Numbered from the stretch's first letter, positions 1 to 9,096 are shown. The stretch is 64,000 nucleotides of DNA from Micromonospora sp. KC723 (GCF_004348595.1 NZ_SMKD01000002.1:84063-148062), one strand, 5' to 3'. The notes: generated by a model from the letters alone, not told the origin. A program made the numbers and translations.

Positions 1-1357
1 CTATCTCACCTCGCCGGCGGAATTCTGCGCCGCGCAACCCGACCCACGTACCGCCATACCAGGCGGGACCAGGCAGGCGTGGGCCTTCCTGCCGCTGAGC
101 ACCGGCGGGCAGCTGCTCGGCGCACTTGTCATCGGCTACCCCCGCCCGCGGGAGTTCGACGAGGACGAGCGCGACAACCTTGTCGCCTTCAGCCAGCTGG
201 CAGCACAGGCGCTACAGCGGGCGCTGCTGTTCCAGGCGCAGATGTCGATCGCGGCAGACCTGCAACGCGCCCTGCTCCCCACCGAGCTGCCCACCCTGCC
301 CGGCGCGCGGCACGCCGTGCGGTACCTGCCCTGGACCCACGGCGCGGACATCGGCGGCGACTGGTACGACGTCATACACATCGACTCGCACACCGCAGCG
401 GTCGTCATCGGTGACGTCGCCGGTCACAGCCCTCAGGCGGCGGCCACGATGGGTCAGGTGCGTAACGCGATCCGCGCCTACGCCGCTGACGGGCACGGAC
501 CCGCCGGGGTGATGCAGCGGGTGAACCAGTTGCTGCTGCGGTTCGAGCCGCACGCGATGGCCACGTGCTGCTACCTCGAACTGCAGCTGACCGAAGGAAC
601 CGCGACCGCAGCCCTCGCCGGGCACCCACCTCCCGTGCTACGCGTCGACGGCCGCGCCCGCTGCCTGGACCTACGCACCGGGCCCCCACTGGGTGTGCGA
701 GGCGCCCACTACCGCGACTCCACCTTCCTGCTGCCCCGCGGATCCACCCTCGTCCTCTACACCGACGGCCTCGTCGAAGACCGCCGCTACCCTCTCGACC
801 GAGGCCTCGCCGACCTGTACACGGCGCTCGACGCGGCACCGACGGACAACCCCGAAGACCTGGTGGAACACCTACTGGGCGCCGACGTCGGACCTTCTCC
901 ACGCCGCGACGACGTGGCCATCCTCGCGCTCACCGTCGACGCGGAACCGCCGCCCGGGCCACGCACCGCCCGACGACGCTTCCGCGGTGACGCCGACAGC
1001 ACGTCGGCCGCCCGACACTTCGCCGACGACATCCTCGCCGCCTGGGACCAGCACCCGCTGCGGGAGGACGCAGGCCTCCTGCTCGGCGAGCTCATCGCCA
1101 ACGCGGTGCAACACACCGCCGGCGACGTCGAAGTCCTCATCACCCTGGGCCAGCGACTGCGCATCGACGTGCATGACAGCAGCAACCGCCATCCGGTCAA
1201 ACGCCCCGTCGACATCTGCAGCGACGCCGGCCGGGGCATGCACATCATCGAGCACCTCGCCGATGCGTGGGGATCCGCACCGCTTCCCGGCACCGGCAAG
1301 ACGGTCTGGTTCGAACTCCAATCACCGAACGGCGACACTGACGAACGTCATCCGTAG
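1..1357 (+). CDS. GAF-SpoIIE phosphatase-HATPase regulator (5' end outside window)
   Basis: The reading frame is open from the first bases, so the N-terminus lies outside the window. The visible part starts with the end of a GAF sensor domain (GALVIGYP, then a helix rich in D, E and R). A PP2C-type SpoIIE phosphatase domain follows, with the motifs GGDWYD, GDVAGHS, YTDGLVE and DDVAIL that carry its metal-binding aspartates. The last ~130 residues form a GHKL ATPase of the anti-sigma-factor kinase type (N-box ELIANAVQHT, glycine-rich AGRGMHII). Proteins of this architecture control anti-sigma/anti-anti-sigma switches by phosphorylation and dephosphorylation. A cytoplasmic or membrane-associated signalling role is inferred; the partner is not visible here. 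Confidence 0.9.
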   Translation, partial: YLTSPAEFCAAQPDPRTAIPGGTRQAWAFLPLSTGGQLLGALVIGYPRPREFDEDERDNLVAFSQLAAQALQRALLFQAQMSIAADLQRALLPTELPTLPGARHAVRYLPWTHGADIGGDWYDVIHIDSHTAAVVIGDVAGHSPQAAATMGQVRNAIRAYAADGHGPAGVMQRVNQLLLRFEPHAMATCCYLELQLTEGTATAALAGHPPPVLRVDGRARCLDLRTGPPLGVRGAHYRDSTFLLPRGSTLVLYTDGLVEDRRYPLDRGLADLYTALDAAPTDNPEDLVEHLLGADVGPSPRRDDVAILALTVDAEPPPGPRTARRRFRGDADSTSAARHFADDILAAWDQHPLREDAGLLLGELIANAVQHTAGDVEVLITLGQRLRIDVHDSSNRHPVKRPVDICSDAGRGMHIIEHLADAWGSAPLPGTGKTVWFELQSPNGDTDERHP

Positions 1358-1736
1358 CATGCGGAGCAGCTACCGACGTCGGCGCGCAGATGTTGTAGAC
1401 GAACCGAGCAGGTGTGTCTGATGTTGCCTGCCCACACGGTGGGGGCGGGGGCAGCGGCGGTTGCGTTCGCGGCAATCATGGCTGCTCGTAGAAGTGTGCG
1501 CTCGCAGCCTTGGACTACGGGTCTGTGAGTGTCGGTGGTGGTTCTGGCTGGACTGCCGCCAGGATCGGTGCTGGCCGCACGGGTGACTCGCTACGGGTCT
1601 GGCCGAACCCGGGTGCACGCACGGGTCAGCGCCTCGGGCCGATTCTCGACGGTGCAGGTGCTGCTGGTGTCGCATGACAGCCTTTGGGCGCTGGTGAAAG
1701 CCCCGGGTGCGCTGCGCCCGGCCGGGCGTCCTCGCG
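1358..1736. other. Intergenic stretch, no supported gene
   Basis: The phosphatase ends at 1357 and the convergent minus-strand gene ends at 1737. Short open frames here have no recognisable domain and poor start contexts. I see no clear hairpin terminator. Confidence 0.5.
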
Positions 1737-2561
1737 TCACTGCGACGCAGGTCCGTTGTCGACCAGCCGGAAGCGGGTGGTCAGGGGTGCGTCGCCGAGT
1801 TCCTCCAGGATCAGTCCCCGGGTCCGTGAGTTCTGCAGGAAGGCTGAGTGGCTGCTGATCGCGTACGTAGGCGCGCCGTCGTGTTGGCCGTCGCGGACGA
1901 CCGTGAACTGCTGTCTCGGTTCGTCTGGCGCGCAGGGGGCCGCCTCGACCCGCAGTGGCTGGCTGCCCGACGAGCGGACCTGCCAGCAGGTGTCGGTCCG
2001 GTCGGTGCCGGGCTCGGCGGTGCGGATCTGGTACGTGTCAGAGCCCTGCGGCGTGAACACGAACAGTTGCTGTCCTTCGTCGCCGTCGACCTCGCCCAGC
2101 CGGCCGTCGTCGAGCAGCGACAGCCCGCCCCTCAACGCATCCACCCGCACGATGGTGACCTGACGCTGCCCGGACAGCAGCGGACTACCGGCGGGCGGGC
2201 TGGACGATCCGGTGGGCGGACCGGACGCGCCACCGGTCGGGACGGATGACGGGCCGGCCGCGTTGGATGTGCCGCCGGTGGGGCCGGAAGACGCGCCGGC
2301 CGGGTCGGGTGACGCGACCGGGCCGGAGGTGGGGCCCGCCGGGCCGACCGGGATGGGGTGTGCCCGCCCGCCCGGGCGGACCAGGGCGACGCCCGCGCCG
2401 AGCGCGACGACGGCGAGGGCGGCGAGCGCGACCGACGCCGTCCGTCGACGTCGGCGGGTGTCGCCGCGTCGCCGGATGTCGGCGGCGGCCGGGACTCTCC
2501 CCTGCCCGCCCTGCCCCGCCAGCGCCCGCAGGGCGTTGTCGAGCTGGTTGTCAGAGCTCAT
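1737..2561 (-). CDS. Membrane-anchored protein with beta-trefoil-like extracellular domain, coupled to sigma factor
   Basis: A 274-residue protein starting at the ATG that overlaps the sigma-factor stop as ATGA, so it is translationally coupled to it; a longer upstream frame is a shadow of the sigma gene. A short cytoplasmic N-terminus (~40 residues, basic) precedes one membrane segment (about 41-58), then a long linker rich in P, G, S and T, then a ~140-residue C-terminal domain with repeated aromatic patches (CWQV, QQFTV, FRLV) suggesting a trefoil or lectin-like fold. The C-terminal domain is closely paralogous to the protein encoded at 3171-3836. The layout (short cytosolic tail, one membrane span, exported sensor domain, downstream of an ECF sigma gene) suggests a role as anti-sigma factor or sensor. 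This is inference; no zinc-binding anti-sigma motif is visible. Confidence 0.8.
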   Translation of the reverse strand: MSSDNQLDNALRALAGQGGQGRVPAAADIRRRGDTRRRRRTASVALAALAVVALGAGVALVRPGGRAHPIPVGPAGPTSGPVASPDPAGASSGPTGGTSNAAGPSSVPTGGASGPPTGSSSPPAGSPLLSGQRQVTIVRVDALRGGLSLLDDGRLGEVDGDEGQQLFVFTPQGSDTYQIRTAEPGTDRTDTCWQVRSSGSQPLRVEAAPCAPDEPRQQFTVVRDGQHDGAPTYAISSHSAFLQNSRTRGLILEELGDAPLTTRFRLVDNGPASQ

Positions 2562-3067
2562 GGCCGCGCCCTTTCGTCCACGCCGTGGTATTCCGGTTCG
2601 GTCAGGTGGGCGGCGAGGGCCCGGCGGCCCCGGGCCAGTCGCGTCTTGACGGTGTTCTCGTTGGTACCGACCTCCGCCGCGATCTCGGCCACGCTCAGCC
2701 CGACCAGGTGGTGCAGCACCACCGCCCGGCGTTGTTCGGCGGAGATGCGCCGCAAGGCGGTCACCACCGCGACGTGGTCGACCGAGATGGCGTCGACGCG
2801 CTGCGCGCAGGCGTCCCGACGATGGGCGCGCAGCCGGTTGACGGTCTTGCGCCATGCGCTGACCGCCACGCGGTAGGCCACCCGGCGTACCCACGCCTCC
2901 GGGCTGTCGCACTCGCGCACGACGGTCCAGCGGTCCCAGGCCCGGGCGTACGCCTCCGCCACCGCGTCCTCGGCCTCGGCCCGGTTGCCGATCATCGCGT
3001 ACAGATGTCCCAGTACCCGCTGCACGGACGCGGAGTAGAAGGCGTCGAACTCCGCGGCGTCACGCAT
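2558..3067 (-). CDS. SigE-family ECF RNA polymerase sigma factor
   Basis: A 169-residue group IV sigma factor. Region 2 is seen near the N-terminus (FDAFYSASVQRV, then AEDAVAEAYARAWDRW), and region 4 at the C-terminus contains the helix-turn-helix LSVAEIAAEVGTNENTVKTR. It would direct RNA polymerase to a small regulon, typically including its own operon. Its stop overlaps the start of the anchored protein downstream. The paralogous secreted protein lies 104 bases upstream on the same strand, separated by a strong hairpin. The start matches the usual beginning of this family (M-R-D-A-x-x-F-D). Confidence 0.9.
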   Translation of the reverse strand: MRDAAEFDAFYSASVQRVLGHLYAMIGNRAEAEDAVAEAYARAWDRWTVVRECDSPEAWVRRVAYRVAVSAWRKTVNRLRAHRRDACAQRVDAISVDHVAVVTALRRISAEQRRAVVLHHLVGLSVAEIAAEVGTNENTVKTRLARGRRALAAHLTEPEYHGVDERARP

Positions 3068-3135
3068 CGGTCAAAGTCTCCACCCGACCCTGGTTGATCC
3101 TGGCAGTTGTGTGCTCGGTCGCACCCGCCATTGGT

Positions 3136-3157
3136 CCGGCCGGGAACTGCCGGCCGG
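3136..3157 (-). terminator. GC hairpin between secreted protein and sigma gene
   Basis: A perfect 8-bp inverted repeat CCGGCCGG with loop GAACTG lies just past the stop of the gene at 3171-3836. There is no T-run, as is common in actinomycetes. It probably terminates or attenuates transcription before the sigma gene. Confidence 0.5.
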
Positions 3158-3170
3158 GCCGCCGAGGGGG

Positions 3171-3836
3171 TCACTTCCGGCGCGGGGCCGGTCCGGTGTC
3201 GTTGAACCGGAAGCTGCTCACCGGCGGGGCATCGCCCAACTCCTCCAGGATCAGGCCGGACCGGGCAGAGTCGCGCAGGTACGCCCACCGGTTGCTGATC
3301 AGGTACTCGCGGGGACCTCCGGCCGGGGCGGGCGCGATGACGAACCGCTGAGCCGGGTCGTCCGCCCGGCAGGCGGCACCGCGCACGAACAACGGCCGGC
3401 TGTTCCCCGGGTTGCGTACCTGCCAGCAGACCGGCTGCCCGGTGCCGCCGCCGTAGTACGCCTTGATCAGGAACTCCCCCGACCTCAACGGGGTTGGCAC
3501 GAAGACCTGCCGGCCACGGTCGTCGTCCACCTCGGCCAACCGTCCACCGTCGAGCAGCGCCAGCCCCGACTCGAACGCCCCCACCCGTACGATCGTCACC
3601 CGGCGCTTGCCGGAGAGCACCGGCTCCGCGCCCGCCGCCTCCTGCCGCACCGGCACCGCCCGCGCACCCCCGGGCGGCTGAGCCCCGGTCGCGGGCACCG
3701 GCTCCGACTGCGGCTCGGCCACCGGCACCGCCGCCGGGCCCTCGCCGCCGGAGGCCGGCGACCCGCCGTACACCCCGACGGCGGCACCGGTCAGTACCAC
3801 CAGGCCCGCACCGGCGAGCCACCTTCCGAACGCCAC
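3171..3836 (-). CDS. Secreted/anchored paralogue of the sigma-operon sensor domain
   Basis: A 221-residue protein with an N-terminal hydrophobic segment (about residues 5-25), either a signal peptide or an anchor. A low-complexity linker rich in P, A, E and G follows, then a ~140-residue domain. That domain shares line after line with the C-terminus of the protein at 1737-2561: SG-R-VTIVRV, GRL-EVD-D-G-Q-F, CWQVR, GLILEELGDAP. It lacks the cytoplasmic N-terminal extension of its paralogue. Function unknown; the shared domain suggests both bind the same extracellular ligand or compete for it. The two genes flank the sigma factor, which argues for a common signalling role. Confidence 0.75.
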   Translation of the reverse strand: MAFGRWLAGAGLVVLTGAAVGVYGGSPASGGEGPAAVPVAEPQSEPVPATGAQPPGGARAVPVRQEAAGAEPVLSGKRRVTIVRVGAFESGLALLDGGRLAEVDDDRGRQVFVPTPLRSGEFLIKAYYGGGTGQPVCWQVRNPGNSRPLFVRGAACRADDPAQRFVIAPAPAGGPREYLISNRWAYLRDSARSGLILEELGDAPPVSSFRFNDTGPAPRRK

Positions 3837-4273
3837 GTTTCCTCCCCGACTGCCTCCGCCGTCGAGGCCGTGAGCCCGGGCAGCTCACGGTCCTCGGTCG
3901 ACACAGCCGGATGACGCGTGAGGCTGTCCGGGAGTTTCACCGCGGCGCGACATTTCGACGCAGCTGACAGGCTGCCGTCGGCGGCGGCCACCGAAACGGG
4001 CTGCGGTCACGAACCGGTGGTCGGACCGGCCGGTGCGGCCTGGACCGCGCCGGATCCAGCGGTCGGCTGTCGAACTCGCAAACGATATTGTCGCGGTGGA
4101 ACAAGCCGCTCCGCCTGCGCCACGGTCACGCCCACGGCCTGCACGGCCCACCAGAAGATCGGGACGTCCCGGTTCCTGCCATGCCGTCAGTGGCCGCTTC
4201 TATCCTTTCGGTTGTGGCGGAGGGTCGGGCAGTGCGGTGGTGATCGCGACGCGTCACGTCACTGACCGGGCTG
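3837..4273. other. Intergenic stretch, no supported gene
   Basis: Upstream region of the minus-strand sigma operon. Short open frames exist on both strands but are arginine- and proline-rich shadows. No convincing promoter could be picked by eye. Confidence 0.4.
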
Positions 4274-4411
4274 GTGCCCGTCGAGGACATCGGCCGCGCC
4301 CGCCAGGCGCTCGCGGCGATGCTGGCACGCGTCGAGCGGCGGCTGCGCGCGGCATCAGACGAGCGGGCCTACACGGTGCCGCAGGTGCGCACGGTAACCA
4401 AAGGCGTGTGA
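4274..4411 (+). CDS. Small hypothetical protein (45 residues) or gene remnant
   Basis: A GTG-initiated frame encoding about 45 residues: an amphipathic helix (ARQALAAMLARVERRL) followed by a tail ending in VPQVRTVTKGV. The composition looks like real coding sequence rather than a shadow (high GC at third positions, balanced amino acids). The frame is closed by a stop 14 codons upstream, so the protein is short or the 5' part has been lost. No family recognised. Confidence 0.3.
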   Translation: MPVEDIGRARQALAAMLARVERRLRAASDERAYTVPQVRTVTKGV

Positions 4412-4503
4412 GCAGGGACCTCAGAGGAGGAAAAGCCCTGCTCGATCGTTCGTAGGACGTTGAATCAAGCCTGGAGGCGGGCACCGAGACCTACCGGTCT
4501 CCG

Positions 4504-4977
4504 TCACCGCCGCGTTGGGCGGGGCAGGGGTGTGTGAGGCGTGATCACGAAGACGTTGGAGACGAGGTCTTTCTTGCAGTGGACCCACGCCAGAGTGAGG
4601 CGCTGACGGTTTCCGACCTGCAGGGACACTCCGCCGCGCGGCGGAATGGTTGTCCCCGTTCCGGCCGTGTGGCGCCCGGGCGTGGTGCTGAAGTCCATGT
4701 ACTGCTCGCCGACCTCCGCGTAGCAGTCCTCGGCAGGGGCATCTCCGTAGTTCATGACGATGATGACGGCCGTCGGCGACAGGTACGGACCGAGGTTGAC
4801 CTGGGTCGCGCTCGTGACGACCAACAGCGGATCCGCGGTGATCCTCTGGTACAGGCCGAACCCCACGGCGCCGAGCACCGAGACGAGTACACCGGTAATG
4901 ATCGCGATGATGGCCTGACCGAACCGGCTCTGCCCTGCCGTCGGGGCATCTGCTGGCGCTGATGGTGTCTCCGACAT
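4504..4977 (-). CDS. Membrane-anchored hypothetical protein
   Basis: A 157-residue protein. I chose the ATG giving MSETPSAP because the upstream in-frame extension is basic shadow sequence. An acidic and proline-rich cytoplasmic start is followed by one membrane segment (about 21-45, IIAIITGVLVSVLGAVGFGL) and an extracellular domain of ~110 residues. That domain has alternating hydrophobics, two cysteines (DCYAEV and HCKKD) that could pair, and a beta-rich look. The C-terminus is proline- and arginine-rich. No family recognised. It stands alone between intergenic stretches. Confidence 0.65.
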   Translation of the reverse strand: MSETPSAPADAPTAGQSRFGQAIIAIITGVLVSVLGAVGFGLYQRITADPLLVVTSATQVNLGPYLSPTAVIIVMNYGDAPAEDCYAEVGEQYMDFSTTPGRHTAGTGTTIPPRGGVSLQVGNRQRLTLAWVHCKKDLVSNVFVITPHTPLPRPTRR

Positions 4978-5362
4978 GGACCGCAGAGTAACCAGACGAC
5001 GCCACACAGGCACGGTACCGCAGAAGCGCACACCCCTCTTCCGGTCCAGGGTGGATCCGACCCAGGGCGGCAGCGGTTTCCGGGTAGGGGATCCAACAGG
5101 CCAGGCAGGCGCAGCACGGTGGCCAGCCACGCACACCCATGGTCATCCAGCCACAGGTAGGACCGATTACCTGAAGTACGGTCCTGACGCGACCTCAGAT
5201 AACGCGCCGTAGTGTGATCCTCGGAGGTCTACGGCGCTGATTCCTCGCCGGGGGATGGCACTACTGTCATGGCAGTTCGGCTGGCCTTGGCATGCCAGGG
5301 GAGAGCGGAATGGCCTTACCTGCGCTATCTCTGACCGCGCGACCGGAGGAGTCGGTGCTGAC
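4978..5362. other. Intergenic stretch, no supported gene
   Basis: Divergent spacer between the anchored hypothetical protein and the cyclase-family gene. An in-frame ATG at 5255 would extend the latter but gives a non-conserved tail. No other feature seen. Confidence 0.4.
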
Positions 5363-6318
5363 ATGACGGCAGGGCGACCGACGCCCACGCAGGACGACGT
5401 GCTCGGATACTTCAACACGCTGTCGAACTGGGGACGGTGGGGCGATGACGACGAGTTCGGAACTCTGAACCACATCACCGACGACGTCCGGCTGGCGGCG
5501 GCGCGGGTGTGCGCCACGGCAGGAGCGTGTCGTGCGCGTGGGAGGTGGCCGTGCCGGAGGAGATGGAGCGGTCGACGAACACGTGCCCGTGCGCCGCCGA
5601 CATGCCGGGTGCCGAGAACATGCCGGTGCCCGGAGTCCACGCCGACCGGCGCTGGGGCTTTTCGAACGAGCGGCTCGGCATCATGTTCCACGGAAACACC
5701 ATCACTCACGTTGACTCGCCGTGCCACATCTTCTGGGACGGCGCGATGTACAACGGGCGGTCGCACTCGAAGGTTGACGCCGCAACGGGATCGGCGTGGG
5801 CGGCCGTCACGGCGGCGGCGAACGGGATCATCACGCGTGGTGTCCTGCTGGACATTGCGAGGGTCCGTGATGTGCCGTGGTTGGAACCGGGGCAGGGCGT
5901 GTTTCCCGACGATCTCGAGGAGGCCGAGCGTCGCCAGGGTGTGCGGGTGCGATCCGGCGATGCGGTGCTCCTGCGGACCGGCTATGGCCGCGTCCGGCAC
6001 GAGGCCGGTGCGGTCAGCGGTTTCAGCCAGGCCGGCTGGCACGCCTCCTGCCTGCCGTGGCTGCATGAACGGGAGGTCGCGCTGATCGGTGCTGACACCC
6101 CCCAGGACGTTCAGCCGTCGGGGTACGAAGACGTGTTGATGCCGGTTCACGCCGTGAGCCTCGTTGCGATGGGTCTGTGGCTGCTCGACAACTGCGACCT
6201 GGAGGCGTGCGCGACGACCGCGGTCGAACTCGGCCAGTGGGACTTCCACCTCGCCGTCGCGCCGGTCCGCTTCGCCGGTACGTCCGGCAGCCCGGTCAAC
6301 CCGATCGCCACGTTCTGA
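5363..6318 (+). pseudogene. Cyclase-family (kynurenine formamidase-like) hydrolase, frameshifted
   Basis: The N-terminal ~49 residues (ending WGDDDEFGTLNHITDDVRLA) are in one frame. The rest, from RHGRSVSCAWE to the end, is in another. The break is at about 5507-5511, where GTGTGCGCC reads as a two-base duplication of an expected GTGCGCC. The downstream part is otherwise complete and contains the metal-binding signature of the family (HGNT-THVDSPCH) and a conserved GADTPQD. Family members are metal-dependent hydrolases of cyclic amides or N-formyl compounds, about 300-330 residues, matching the combined length. Either a genuine mutation or a sequencing error. A GTG at 5509 could start a shortened protein lacking the N-terminus. 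Confidence 0.75.
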
Positions 6319-6579
6319 CCACCGTTCACCAGGGACGAGCGGCGGATGCTGGCGGCAGCGCCGGACCCCTTGCCGCCGGTAAGGACCGCGACGTCGTGAT
6401 GCTCCGCTGGTGAGCCGGAGTATGACGCGATGTCGCTGACCGACACCATTGGGTGCCTGCCGCGGTCGACATGCGACCGACCGAAGCGTGGGGCCAGGGA
6501 CCGGCAGCACGCGATACGGCATGGCGCAGGCCCGGCAGGTCAGCGACCTGGAAAGCTACCTGTCCGCCTGGCACCTACC

Positions 6580-6690
6580 GCATAGCGGTATTCAAGACCC
6601 CGCCCCGCACACCGAGGGCGAACTGCTTCTGCGAACGCTGGGGCGCAGCCTCCGCGACGAATGCGACCCGGCCGTCATCATCAGGCGAGC
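6580..6690 (+). pseudogene. Remnant of an IS transposase catalytic core
   Basis: About 35 codons with the signature KTPPRTPRANCFCERW, which surrounds the catalytic glutamate of DDE (rve-type) transposases of IS3/IS481-like elements. The match continues as GRSLRDEC in a different frame, so there is a frameshift inside it. Nothing else of the element remains; the response-regulator gene starts immediately beyond on the other strand. A better-preserved relative occurs at 47396-48242. Confidence 0.6.
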
Positions 6691-7406
6691 CCGGGATCGC
6701 CCGGCGCCACAAGCCCGGTCTCGTAGGCGAGGACGACGGCCTGGGCGCGGTCGCGCAGGCTCAGCTTCGTGAAAATCCGCGTGACGTGTGTCTTCACGGT
6801 GGCCTCGCTGAGGCTCAGCTCGCCGGCTATCTCGGTGTTGGACCGGCCTCGGCCCATGAGGGTGAGCACCTCGAGCTCGCGAGGCGTCAGGGCGGCGACG
6901 CGCCGGCGCTGCGGTGGTGGGCCGGCCGGGCTGGTGCGGCGATCGCCGGAGGCGAAGCGCTCGACGAGCCGCCGGGTGATCGACGGCGCGAGGAGCGCGT
7001 CGCCGGTGTTGACCAGGCGTACGGCGGCGGCGAGGTGGGCCGGGGTGACGTCCTTGAGCAGGAAACCGCTGGCGCCGATGGCGAGGGCCGTGTAGATGTA
7101 GCGGTCCAGGTCGAAGGTGGTCAGCATGACCACTCGGCAGTCGGGCGCCTGTTCCAGGGTGCGCTGGGCGGCCTCGAGGCCGTCCATGTTCGGCATCCGG
7201 AGGTCCATGAGCACCACGTCGGGCCGCAGCCGGCGGGCAGCCGCGACCGCCTCGGCCCCATCGGCGGCCTCGCCGACCACGTCGATGCCGCGCGCCGTGA
7301 GGATCATCCGGAAGCCGGCGCGGACCAGGGCCTGGTCGTCTGCGATGAGAACCCGGGGCTCCGGCGTGCCCGGATGGTGGCGGGTCGGGTCGGGCACATC
7401 GGTCAT
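6681..7406 (-). CDS. NarL/LuxR-type response regulator
   Basis: A 241-residue two-domain response regulator. The receiver domain covers about residues 17-135, with acidic pocket ADD, phosphoacceptor Asp68 (VLMDLRMP), the switch threonines near 96-97 and Lys118 (LLKD). The LuxR-type HTH output domain covers about 173-235 (LTPRELEVL, then VKTHV). It overlaps the kinase gene upstream by ATGA and forms its cognate pair. Likely to activate the divergent ABC transporter operon at 8380-11396, by analogy with other actinobacterial modules of this layout; that link is inferred. Confidence 0.93.
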   Translation of the reverse strand: MTDVPDPTRHHPGTPEPRVLIADDQALVRAGFRMILTARGIDVVGEAADGAEAVAAARRLRPDVVLMDLRMPNMDGLEAAQRTLEQAPDCRVVMLTTFDLDRYIYTALAIGASGFLLKDVTPAHLAAAVRLVNTGDALLAPSITRRLVERFASGDRRTSPAGPPPQRRRVAALTPRELEVLTLMGRGRSNTEIAGELSLSEATVKTHVTRIFTKLSLRDRAQAVVLAYETGLVAPGDPGLA

Positions 7407-8242
7407 GGCGACTCCAGCGGTATGCGGGCGCGGAGCCGGTACCCGCCGCCGAGGCGGCGCCGCGCGTCCAGCTCACCGCCGTAGACGGCGACCCGTTCGC
7501 GGAGGCCCAGCAGCCCACGACCGGTCCCGTCCGGGTCGCCCGCTCCGGGCGCGGCCGGCGGGCGCCCGTCACCGGAGAGCACGCTGGGTCCGCTGTTGAG
7601 CACCTCCACCCGCAGGGCGTGGTCCGCATACCTGATGGTCACCTCGGCCTTGCTCCGGTCGCCGTGCTTGAGGGCGTTGGTGAGAGCCTCCTGCACGATC
7701 CGGTACGCGGTGGCGTCGATACCGGCCGGCAGCGGGCGCGGCTCCCCGGAGATCCGGACATCGACCGGAAGTCCGGCGAACGAGATCCGGTCGATCAGCG
7801 GGCTGAGCCGGCGCAGGCTCGGCTGCGGCGCCAGGTCGGATCCCTCCGGCTCGTCGTCGCCGGTCTGCGACGGCGCGAGCAGGCCCAGGAGGAGACGTAG
7901 CTCGGTCATCGCGTCCCGGCCAGCGCTCTCCACCGCCAGCAGCGCGGTGCTGGCCTCGCCGGGCATCGTGGTGAGCACCTCCCGCGCCGCTGTGGCCTGG
8001 ACGACCATGAGGCTGACGTTGTGGCTGACGATGTCGTGCAACTCGCGGGCGATCCGCGCCCGTTCCGCCTCGACCGCGCTCCGGGCCGCGCTCTCCCGTT
8101 CCCGTTCCAGCAGCCAGCCGCGCTCATCCAAGGCCGAGCGATGCAACCGGCGCGTCCGGACGAGCGCGAGGCCGAGCCACCCGGCTGCGGCGCAGGCCAC
8201 CACCAGCGCCGCGATCAGCCAGCCCAAACGCGAAATCCACAC
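7403..8242 (-). CDS. Two-component sensor histidine kinase (HisKA_3)
   Basis: About 279 residues from the GTG at 8242; an ATG at 8326 would add a non-conserved, cysteine- and arginine-containing tail that runs into the divergent promoter region. The N-terminus has one membrane segment (about 7-28), then a short linker coiled-coil, the HisKA_3 dimerisation helix with phospho-His69 (RELHDIVSHN), and a C-terminal GHKL ATPase (N-box ALTNALKHG, G-box GRGLLGLRERV). There is no obvious extracellular sensor domain, so sensing may occur in the membrane or through the neighbouring transporter. Stop overlaps the response regulator start. Confidence 0.9.
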   Translation of the reverse strand: MWISRLGWLIAALVVACAAAGWLGLALVRTRRLHRSALDERGWLLERERESAARSAVEAERARIARELHDIVSHNVSLMVVQATAAREVLTTMPGEASTALLAVESAGRDAMTELRLLLGLLAPSQTGDDEPEGSDLAPQPSLRRLSPLIDRISFAGLPVDVRISGEPRPLPAGIDATAYRIVQEALTNALKHGDRSKAEVTIRYADHALRVEVLNSGPSVLSGDGRPPAAPGAGDPDGTGRGLLGLRERVAVYGGELDARRRLGGGYRLRARIPLESP

Positions 8243-8379
8243 GATGCCACAGTTACAGATCGCGCGGCGGTGCGCGTCATCCTCCCGGTGCAGCGCCGTA
8301 CAACTCCGGGTTGACCCGGCCGGCATATTACATCCGGCGATGGACGCCCGCAGGCACGTGCAGCGCCAGACTTCCAGCC

Positions 8380-9096
8380 ATGTTTAGTGAACGTGGCAAG
8401 GACGGCGCGGCGCAAGTCATCGTGCGTCTGGACGGCGTGCGTAAGGAGTATGGCGGCACCACGGCGCTCGACGGCGTGTCGCTTGAGATCCACGCCGGGG
8501 AGGCGGTGGCCGTGATGGGCCCCTCCGGGTGCGGCAAATCTACCCTGCTCAACATGGTCGCTGCCCTAGACCGCCCCACTTCCGGAACGGTCGTTGTGGG
8601 CGGCGAGGACCTGGGACGGCTGAACGAGACCGGCCGGGCCCTGTTCCGGCGCCGGCGGATCGGCATGGTCTTCCAGTTCTTCAACCTGCTCGACGACCTG
8701 CCCGCCCTGGACAACGTCGCGCTGGCCGCGCAGTTGGTGGGCACCCCGGCCCGGCGGGCCCGCGCCCGGGCACTGGAACTGCTCGACGAACTCGGCATCG
8801 CCGACCGGCGCAACACCTACCCGGCGGCGCTCAGCGGCGGCGAACGGCAGCGGGTCGCCGTCGCCCGGGCCCTGATGAACCGCCCGGCGCTGCTGCTCGC
8901 CGACGAACCGACCGGCGCGCTGGACAGCCGCGCCGGCGAGCAGGTGATGGACCTACTGCTCGACCTCAACCAGATCGGGCAGACGCTGCTGATGGTGACG
9001 CACGACGAGCGGCTCGCCACCCGGTGCGCCAGCCGCCTCATCGAGGTCGTCGACGGCCGGGTGGCGCGCGAACGAAGCCTGGAGCGTACGCCGTGA
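8380..9096 (+). CDS. ABC transporter ATP-binding protein (MacB/BceA type)
   Basis: A 238-residue nucleotide-binding protein. Walker A GPSGCGKST at about 47-55, Q-loop QFFNLLDDL, signature LSGGERQRV, Walker B LLLADEPTGALDS and the switch His in THDERLA are all present. It pairs with the FtsX-like permease whose GTG overlaps its stop (GTGA). Such pairs typically export or sense peptide antibiotics, lipids or act as mechanotransmission pumps. The gene is divergent from the kinase-regulator pair. The start at MFSERG is preferred over the upstream in-frame start at 8311. Confidence 0.92.
   Translation: MFSERGKDGAAQVIVRLDGVRKEYGGTTALDGVSLEIHAGEAVAVMGPSGCGKSTLLNMVAALDRPTSGTVVVGGEDLGRLNETGRALFRRRRIGMVFQFFNLLDDLPALDNVALAAQLVGTPARRARARALELLDELGIADRRNTYPAALSGGERQRVAVARALMNRPALLLADEPTGALDSRAGEQVMDLLLDLNQIGQTLLMVTHDERLATRCASRLIEVVDGRVARERSLERTP

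Noticed and set aside
1529..1858. Plus-strand hypothetical protein of 109 residues
   Set aside because: Overlaps the 3' end of the minus-strand anchored protein gene, with no domain or ribosome binding site.
8529..9092. Extra ~188 residues ahead of the FtsX permease
   Set aside because: Same DNA as the ATPase gene in another frame; the permease has a proper GTGA-coupled start at 9093.
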